Shown here piece after piece: positions 57,025-64,000 of a stretch of 64,000 bases of DNA (the first letter of the stretch is position 1; each line of letters starts with the position of its first letter). The notes under the pieces were generated by a model that worked only from the letters and a program-made list of their open reading frames with translations, did no database searches and was not told the DNA's origin. The stretch comes from Lutraria lutraria (lineage: Eukaryota; Mollusca; Bivalvia; Venerida; Mactridae), in the NCBI GenBank assembly GCA_964023205.1, contig OZ026848.1, positions 33,157,912-33,221,911 on the forward strand, in the 5' to 3' direction. The position numbers and the translations under genes are program-made.

Positions 57025-58569
57025 TAACTTGCATGCAACACTTAAAACCATATGCAATGCCAACGCAAAAAATGTCTGCAATAGCTCTCCATATTCTTCA
57101 AATAGTTGAGCTAAAAAGGTTGTAAAAATTACATGGAAGAGGGAATGGCTAGAGAAGATAGTTGGAGATTAGTTTGTTAGTCAGTTCTTAAAGAAATAAA
57201 TGCGAAGAGAATAATCCCACCATAGACTTTACCTTCTCAACGCCACATAACTTTATCCAATCATGCAATTTAATCCACACACTTTTCACATCAGATTATC
57301 GAAACATCAAGCCAGATAATGGCATATTTTACTGGGTACTGCAACATTTAAAACAAGATGGGTATTACACCATCATGGAGACTTCGAGTGGTACAGAATC
57401 TTATAAACCCAACAGAAAACTGTCTTATGTTCTTGGTTCAGAACTCCTGTCTGAATATTGAGACATCAGCATTGAAACATTATGATTCCAAATGTTACTG
57501 TTAGTCTTTTGCTATTGTCATCTCAAATTCTAAAAACTACCAAAACCATAATGAAGGTATAATGATATGTCTGCCCCTGACAACTAGTGATTACAAACAA
57601 ACATATTTTTGCAGAAGAAAGTAGTCGGATAATAACAGAATTAGGGTTATTCAAGTTTATTACTTATAAAATATTGTATTTACAACTGCACATTAACAAA
57701 TTAAAAAATAAAACAAGTAATTGTTATTTTGTGCCAAATATGAAAATTATCGTAGATACAGTAATGTTTTACAGATAATGGCAAAGACGTCACAATACAA
57801 TGATAATGACCAGAATTGTATTTTCAATGATATCATGTACCAATCAATGTTATTCAGCGGTGTAGATCACAAATTATAATAACCTGGGAAATGATGATAC
57901 ATATTTGAGATTTCGTTTGAAATAAAATGTAAATTCATTGTATATTTATATAAGCATGTCTTTGAACATACATCTTGTATGTACCAGAAATTGAATTAAA
58001 TAAAATAATTCATGTATGATAAAATTGCTGCCCATATAAATAAATGGAACATGAAAATTCATCACCAGTTTAGACATGCACGATTAAAAAAGGGTAAAAA
58101 CTTTCCTGAGCAGAAGATGAAGTCTGATTAACAAAACACAGGAATTAAGGTCATCAAAACAAACTCTAACCAAGATGATATATTCGACATGACACTTCAA
58201 TTATCAAGTAGTAATTAATCCAAATAATTTCAAGCTTTGATGAATCTTGTAACAGATGACTTAATGATTTCCCTGAATTCTTTTCACATATCGGGATATT
58301 TCTAGCGCTGCCTACGAAAAAGTTTAGTCACTAAATGTGAATATTTTTTACTTATTGCTCAGTACAACTTGCCTGAAATCATTGATTTACAAGCATTCAG
58401 ATTCATTATTCCGATCCACATACTTTACTGTAGGTTAAATCGGCTGAAATCCAATCTATATCAGTGTTTCAATGCTATGAATCTACCGGTAGTATAATTA
58501 CGGTGGTAAATTTAAGTGACTAAGAGCTGTTTCATTCAATTAAGTTGTGATAGACATCAACTCTTCTAA
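57025..58569. other. Intergenic between CDK12 and MPLKIP, little recognised
   Basis: Continuation of the older repeat to about 57115, then AT-rich sequence with no coding signal. It includes the MPLKIP 3'UTR on the minus strand; a minus-strand AATAAA (TTTATT at about 57655) is possible but far from the stop. An AATAAA also overlaps the last codons of MPLKIP itself. Confidence 0.4.
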
Positions 58570-59809
58570 TCAGGTCTTTATTAAAACTGGACTTAATCTG
58601 CACCAAGGGTCCTCAGTCATACCAGGATGATAGAAATCTTCTACGTTTAAACCTCCTCCTGTGTTATAATTAGAACCATAACGGGGTGTCTGCGAAGTAA
58701 GAAAAAGTTGTATTTCAACAATATTAAACAAATCTGAATAAAAGTAAAAATGGAAATAAATGACTTTTGTGGACAATTTAATGGAGTAAGAACTGTAAAA
58801 TGCAAAAATCTACTCCAGGTGAATTTATCAAATATTGTGTACACAAAATTATAGTGAATACAGAAATTTATGCAAATTTATATAATAGCCTAAACACAAG
58901 TACATTTTAGTAGGAAGTATAATTTATAGCACTCAATTGTCAAGTTCCCACATGCAGTCGATTTTAGAACGCATGAATTTTTATATTAACTAATAGGTAA
59001 TGACAACTATTTCTGTTTAATGCAAGACAAAACTAAAAGGTAATTCTGAGAGCAAGCTTTTATTTCTACAATGAGCTGATATGCAGTGTAACCAAAGATC
59101 TTGTTAACTATGTCACAATCTCACAGCCACAATAAAGCCCCAAATTCATTCATTTTTTAACTTTTAAACCGTCCAAGACGAGTCCATCACATATAATCGT
59201 AATTAAGTCAAATACTTTAATTTTGAGAAATTGCGGTAAGCTCGGTCAGGTTTCATCCGAATTTTCCATATTAAAATTTAAAGAATTGAAATGATTTGTG
59301 ACTGCATCACAACAAAAAATATTAATTATAATCACCTGGCCAAATTGTTGGCTGAAAGACTTTCTACCATTGCCTCTACCTCTATTAGAGAAATGATGTG
59401 GTGCTTTAAAATTACTGGCTTCATTTGGCAGTCTGGAATTATCCCCATACTGATTATAACTTTCCTTCTGAGAATAAGGTGAGTGGTGCTGATATCTATA
59501 GTTATAATTCGAGTTATTGAAGCCTCGTGGGCTATGATTACCCCAACTACGAGGAGAATATTGTTTATTGAATTGCCCTGGACTCGGAGTTCTATTTTGA
59601 GAATCAACGTAAGTAAAACTTGTATTTTGTATGGCGGGTGCTCCAAAATTCACGGCTGGACTCCCAAACGCTGGCATTGCTGGACTCGAAAACGATTTTT
59701 TCTTTAACCCAGAAGGCGGTGTGAGTGTCTGTGATGAAGATTTACAACTTTGTGGTGTCGATGTTTTGTTTCTATTAGAACTGGAGCTATTGAATGGGAT
59801 AAAATCCAT
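58570..59809 (-). CDS. MPLKIP: M-phase-specific PLK1-interacting protein homologue (TTDN1)
   Basis: Two exons on the minus strand, 59809-59336 and 58689-58570, joined in phase 0 to 197 codons plus stop; human MPLKIP is 179 aa. Exon 1 encodes a low-complexity Ser/Pro/Asn/Tyr-rich chain with SP and TP sites (TPSPGQF, YSPRSWGNHSPRGFN, HHSPYSQ). Exon 2 encodes the diagnostic conserved C-terminus GGLNVEDFYHPGMTEDPW then CRLSPV, matching the human YFKPSMLEDPWAGLEPVSV segment. In humans the protein is nuclear, binds PLK1 in mitosis, and is lost in non-photosensitive trichothiodystrophy. The ATG at 59809 is chosen because the open frame upstream contains only TTG. A CCGGAAGTG (ETS-type) motif lies about 45 bp upstream. 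Convergent with CDK12. Confidence 0.85.
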
Positions 59810-60060
59810 TTTTAAACGACGTAAAAATAAAAACAATTTGACCTAGGTAGCTGTAACCGGAAGTGTACTGTTCGACTGAAGAGTAACACGGCATACAATA
59901 AAGTTGATTACAAAACCGGACTCCCGACCAACCGGTCGTGTTAATCGAACGCAAAGTAATGACCCCGTCCTGTGGGAGCGCTAAAACAAGAAAGAAAAGG
60001 GTAATTGATTGTACGATCCTATGAATATACTGTTTTTCCATAACTTGGTGCATTCCGGAC
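59810..60060 (-). promoter_or_regulatory. MPLKIP promoter region
   Basis: On the plus strand CCGGAAGTG is at 59857-59865, an ETS-family site typical of TATA-less housekeeping promoters. CpG density is raised to about 59980 (ACCGGACTCCCGACCAACCG). No TATA box at a suitable distance. The start site is unmapped. Confidence 0.4.
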
Positions 60061-60892
60061 TTTTTATAATTGCTTAGCTAATCTTAAAGGTTAAATAATT
60101 CTTTTAGCAGAATATAGTCTATATTGTATGTTATTTTACTGACTTTTTACGTCATGCAGAACTGGAACTTGTCTAATATTTAATTACAATTGTTCTTAAG
60201 ATTTTTGCCTCTCCAGAAAAAGATTCTTGATCACAGTATGCAGTAATTTTGAGAATAGATATGTATGAAAAATTACTGTATTGGTATAGAGATAATGCTT
60301 TAATATGTTTGGTTTTGTATTTTCACAAAAAAATAGTTGTAAGTAGACATGTTTAATATAACTGTTACTTGACTTGATAGTTCCTGGGACTATTATACAC
60401 ATATTATGTTTCAAGATAGGCTGCAGAACTTGTACTTTCATATTTTTTTGGTTGATTTGATCCCCATCTCATACATCACAGACTTTCAATGTGAGCGACC
60501 TGCATACAAGTACAATTACATCTAGGCACAGCAATGCGCATTACGTAATGTGTTAACGAAGTTTTCATATATTAACAAGCTTTGACCAGCGTGTACAAAA
60601 TACTGCAAGTCGTGCAATTATGAGAACAACGTACACGGTACGTGTTCTTCTCTTTTTTCGTTTCAAATCAGTTTTACTAAACAAACGGACAGTGTGACAA
60701 ACCAGTTGAAACCAAACCTGGTTTGTTGCAAACAAAAGTGCCCTAAAAATCTCGAACCGGATTGTCAAACCTTCCAAACTACCCCCAGAGGCGGTTTGTT
60801 GGGTTCAGATGCGTCCGAAATTACATGCAGTTAAGCGCGGGAAAATGGCCGACCATATATATATATATATAGTCAGTCCCATTTGAAACTAT
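60061..60892. other. Intergenic, nothing coding recognised
   Basis: AT-rich sequence with a more GC-rich patch at about 60540-60860. A 70-residue minus-strand ORF (60565-60777) has no known homology. GCGCGGGAAAATGG near 60836 resembles an E2F/YY1 type site but has no gene beside it. An (AT)n run follows at about 60855-60870. Confidence 0.35.
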
Positions 60893-61400
60893 CAAGGACT
60901 TATATACATACATGGATTCGCAACTTCCGTATTAACAGTTTAAAGTAATCAAATCCCGCGATAATAAGACGTGAATCAACGCGAATACAAGCTATTGTTT
61001 ACAAAAGCGAAAACGGGAATATCCGTGATAATCCGAATGATAATACTAGCGAAAACATCCGTGGTATTCCGAATGTTTAATCTCGGAGACGAAAGGATTA
61101 TAATAGATGTCCGCCATATTGGAATTTAAAATGTTCGACTGATGCCTTTTTCAATGCTTATACTTAGACTTTGTGGATTATAAATGTATCTCGATCAATA
61201 TCTTTAAGGAATTTGTTGCATCCTTTACCAATTTCCCGTGCCCAATTGCCAGAGTTATTTAAGTATAATAAAATTAGTAAACACCCAATTACAGCTGTCG
61301 GACATTGCCGAGTATATAGCAATGCATTGTGGGATCGTCGAACGATAACGTTTGAGCTATTTTTAGCAGTTGCGAATCCATGTATGTATATAAGTCCTTG
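60893..61400 (+). mobile_element. 508-bp TIR element, copy 1
   Basis: Begins CAAGGACTTATATACATACA and ends with the reverse complement, TGTATGTATATAAGTCCTTG. TIRs extend about 30 bp (GGATTCGCAACT / AGTTGCGAATCC). No ORF with coding character. A second copy in reverse orientation is at 61941-62452. Confidence 0.75.
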
Positions 61401-61940
61401 GCACTAACAAGTAATCTGTGTGATAAAATGAAGAAAAACTGTGATTTCTGTTTTTCATTTTTTGTTTTTATTTTTTATGTTATTCGTGATAATGAAATCC
61501 GAGATCAATGAATTAAAATGCATATTGTTTGTACATCTTTCTACGTTATAATTATCAATGTACAACTTTTTGATCTAATTTTTTTGTTATCTTTTTATTA
61601 GTCTAGAGCAATTCAATCATACTCCCAGCCTATTCTGAAGATGAAAGATCTCATTAAAATGTCAAAATATGACATCCTGAATACAAGTCATACACATTTC
61701 TAGTTCATGTACTGTAGTTTTCCTAGCTTCATTTTTACACATTTTAAATGTTAAAATGTTATAATCGAGTGTCAACTTGCAGTTACAGGACTTGGATTGA
61801 TTAACATGGCTTATGATGTGACAATGATTTTCCACCGCAATGCAATATATCATTCTAAACAAGGAAAAACAAAATAGGTAATAAGTTCATTCTTTTTTTA
61901 TTATTTTTCTTTATATATGCGCGTGTTCTGTTCATGAAAC
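61401..61940. other. Spacer between the two inverted TIR elements
   Basis: 540 bp of AT-rich sequence without a recognisable gene or repeat. It would form the loop if the two flanking copies paired in a transcript. Confidence 0.4.
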
Positions 61941-62452
61941 AAAGGACTTATATACATACAGGGATTCGCAACTGCTAAAAATAGATAAAACGATATCGTT
62001 CGGCGATCCCACAATGCATTGCTATATATACTCGGCAATGTCCGACAGCTGTATTTGGGTGTTTACGAATTTGATTATACTAATAAAACTCTGGCAATTG
62101 GGCACGGGAAATTGGTAAAGGATGCAACAAATTCCTTAAAGATATTGATCGAGATACATTTATAATCCACGAAGTCTAAGTATAAGCATTGAAAAAGGCA
62201 TCAGTCGAACATTTTAAATTCCAAGATGGCGGACATCTATTATAATCCTTTCGTCTCCGAGATTAAACATTCGGAATACCACGGATATTTTCACTGTTAT
62301 TATCATTCGGATATCACGGATTTTTTTCGTATTTTCGCTTTTGTAAACAATAGCTTGTATTCCCGTTGATTCCCGTCTTATTATCGCGGGATTTGATTAC
62401 TTTTAACTGTTAATACGGAAGTTGCGAATCCGTGTATGTATATAAGTCCTTG
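61941..62452 (-). mobile_element. 512-bp TIR element, copy 2, inverted, with 7-bp duplication
   Basis: Nearly the full reverse complement of 60893-61400, with a few percent differences and small indels. Flanked by ATGAAAC on both sides (61934-61940 and 62453-62459), a candidate 7-bp target duplication. Copy 1 lacks a clear duplication. Non-autonomous; superfamily undetermined. Confidence 0.75.
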
Positions 62453-62470
62453 ATGAAACCTAAAACCTTA

Positions 62471-62639
62471 ACTGAAACTGGATATTTTCACAGAAACATG
62501 TCATTCAATAAAAAGAATAAGTATGCCCCTTAAAAAAATAACCTTCGTATAGAGTTGTTTCTTTTCTATACGTAGTAAAAATTTTCAAGGGGCATAATTA
62601 TCATTTTTTATTGAATAACAGGTTCCTGTGATATTTTCT
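62471..62639. mobile_element. ~170-bp MITE-like inverted repeat
   Basis: GATATTTTCACAGAAACATG and CATTCAATAAAAA at the left are mirrored by TTTTTATTGAATAACAGG and TCCTGTGATATTTTC at the right. Pairing continues through TATGCCCCTT / AAGGGGCATA. Imperfect arms of about 60 bp, no ORF. Confidence 0.6.
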
Positions 62640-62879
62640 ACAAAAGCGCCCAAAATAGTACACGCTGCTTTAACTGATTTAGTATGATCATTTGTATTAT
62701 ACAATATGAATAACATCATTTGTGATATTTATCAATTGATGTATAACTGTGATTGCTATAACTGTTGAATAAAGTACATATATACTTATTATGATGACGT
62801 AATCTTATATCTAACGTCCCTACTTTTCCAGTAACTGGACGGTAAAGCGAACGGACGAGACCGGCAGATAGTATGCTCA

Positions 62880-63091
62880 TTGACTTCCGGTTAATAATAG
62901 AGCGGAAACGGATGAAAACAACAGCAAGATTTAAGAGAATTTCTGTTTATTTTCTAATGACAAATTTGGTGATAACTTACTTTCGTCAAGTGTATAGACC
63001 ATAGTTTGCCGCTTCCCAAAATTATTAAGAATGGGTTGCCTCATGTAGATCCTCCTTATCAGCCAGAAAAATATCCTAACGCGATGCCAAG
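62880..63091 (+). promoter_or_regulatory. Probable promoter and 5'UTR exon of a downstream gene
   Basis: GACTTCCGGTTAATA (ETS-type CCGGAAG on the reverse strand) and AGCGGAAACGG near 62882-62915 suggest a TATA-less start. A donor CCAAG|gtaaac ends an exon at 63091. One frame of this exon is open for 38 codons from 62978 (including LPHVDPPYQPEKYPNAMPR) but has no upstream ATG, so it may be UTR or may join an exon I cannot see. Confidence 0.35.
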
Positions 63092-63307
63092 GTAAACCCC
63101 TTTATTTACTTGAGTAGTTACCGATTTGACACCATCCGGATACACACAATCAGTGATTCAGTACCCCGTTTACCGGTGTTATCCAAACAATTGTGCATCT
63201 AAAAATATCCTTTATATACACTCATGCATAAATTACCATTGTCAGCATATCTGTCATCAGCAGGAACAGAGTTAAAACGTCATTTTGAGGATAAGTATGC
63301 ATCAAGA

Positions 63308-63595
63308 TTAGTTTTTACTTAGTAATAAGAAAATACTCGATTTTTTAATTTGATCACCCGAGAACAAGCTTGGATACTCCGGAACTCGCAGTAGCCCTAG
63401 CCGCTTCCCAATTTCCAACATCTCAGAGACATTCCTCTCAGCAAAGACGCTGTGGCCAAACTTTTCAACACCACTAATCATCAGGTTGAACATGTCAGAT
63501 GTCAAGTTGAAATCTGACCCCAGATTCACACAAGAACACACTCCAGAAATGCAAGAGAGAATATTTAATTTACTAGATCCACCAGCTTCACACAT
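63308..63595 (-). CDS. Unrecognised 95-residue ORF on the minus strand
   Basis: ATG at 63593-63595 and TAA at 63308; more GC-rich than its surroundings. The middle, FNLTSDMFNLMISGVEKFGH then AERNVSEMLEIGKRLGLL, reads like two or three amphipathic helices. Hydrophobic spacing and codon choice look protein-like up to about LFSGDQIKK, after which it degenerates, so this may be an exon fragment or retrocopy. The plus strand is also open over the same bases (SPENKLGYSGTRSSPSRF onward) without a start codon. I recognise no family on either strand. Confidence 0.35.
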   Translation of the reverse strand: MCEAGGSSKLNILSCISGVCSCVNLGSDFNLTSDMFNLMISGVEKFGHSVFAERNVSEMLEIGKRLGLLRVPEYPSLFSGDQIKKSSIFLLLSKN

Positions 63596-63830
63596 TTTAC
63601 CCAGTAGAGATCAATGATTATGTTTTTGGATAACAAGGGACAACACAGACGCTACAATTAAAATTAATTTAATTAATTTAAAAACAAAATTATGGCCTGT
63701 AAAATATTTGTGTAAGAGAAAACTCATATTTTGATTGTTGTTCACTTTTCAGAAACATTGAATATTTGCCTGCCTTGTATCTGTGTATATCTGCTTGATG
63801 TTATTAGAATAATTCCTGGCAATTTCAACC

Positions 63831-63864
63831 ATGCAGACTATGACAAAGATAGTACATGACAGAG
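63831..63864 (+). CDS. Putative first coding exon of a gene running off the window
   Basis: An exon bounded by acceptor TTCACTTTTCAG (first base 63753) and donor CAGAG|gtaagc (last base 63864). It contains ATG at 63831 followed by QTMTKIVHDR in an open frame to the donor. The exon at 62900-63091 would supply 5'UTR. Too short to identify. In human, SUGCT lies divergently next to MPLKIP, but nothing read here resembles SUGCT. Confidence 0.3.
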
Positions 63865-64000
63865 GTAAGCATTAGTCTAGCTTTTTTGTTAGAAACAAAA
63901 ACTATTTTTTTAAATACACAATTTAATGATTTTTCATTTATTGGTAATTTTTACTTGATCTCTGTGCTAATGAAGTTTGTCTGATTTTATCTCAAAATAA

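Noticed and set aside
59810..59836. N-terminal extension FLFLRRLK of MPLKIP
   Set aside because: The upstream start codon is TTG. The ATG at 59809 is the first real start.
60565..60777. 70-residue minus-strand ORF (EGLTIRFEIFRALLF...)
   Set aside because: No recognisable homology, no splice or promoter context on that strand; probably chance in a GC-raised patch.
61171..61407. 78-residue ORF in the TIR element
   Set aside because: The frame is not preserved in the inverted copy at 61941-62452, so it is not a transposase or conserved protein.

Overview
This is a eukaryotic, AT-rich window with spliced genes. I infer a mollusc, most likely a bivalve. The exon-intron structure, a single CDK12/CDK13-type kinase, and many repeats with TAGCTCACC-type starts and GGCCATCATGGCC-type ends (a pattern I associate with bivalve genomes) all point that way. 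I cannot name the species.

Layout, left to right. 1-3500: repeat DNA, then a compact two-exon gene with a clear TATA box encoding an unrecognised 82-residue protein (CDS 2895-3143). 3728-7471: three satellite-bearing repeat elements. 6396-14176 (+): the last seven coding exons of WDR12, a WD40 ribosome-biogenesis protein; its N-terminal exons are not visible. 14205-20868: intergenic, mostly repeats. 20869-26148 (-): a complete INPP1 (inositol polyphosphate 1-phosphatase) in five coding exons plus a probable 5'UTR exon at about 27179. 27465-50583 (+): a complete CDK12/13 kinase in 12 coding exons (1327 aa), starting about 0.3 kb from the INPP1 5' exon, so the two genes probably share a divergent promoter. 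50584-58569: CDK12 3'UTR and a cluster of inverted-repeat elements. 58570-59809 (-): MPLKIP/TTDN1 in two exons, convergent with CDK12. 60893-62452: two inverted copies of a roughly 510-bp terminal-inverted-repeat element. 62880-64000: the probable 5' end of another plus-strand gene, with an unrecognised minus-strand ORF in its first intron.

WDR12 serves pre-60S ribosome assembly, INPP1 inositol phosphate turnover, CDK12 transcription elongation, and MPLKIP is the TTDN1-type nuclear protein. They form no operon-like unit, but the CDK12/13-MPLKIP tail-to-tail order matches human CDK13-MPLKIP. Two observations stand out. The kinase DFG motif reads DWG. Several unrelated repeat families share the same type of ends and an internal tandem unit close to 160 bp. 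Splice sites were assigned by reading GT/AG signals, phase and homology recalled from memory; no search or transcript data were available.
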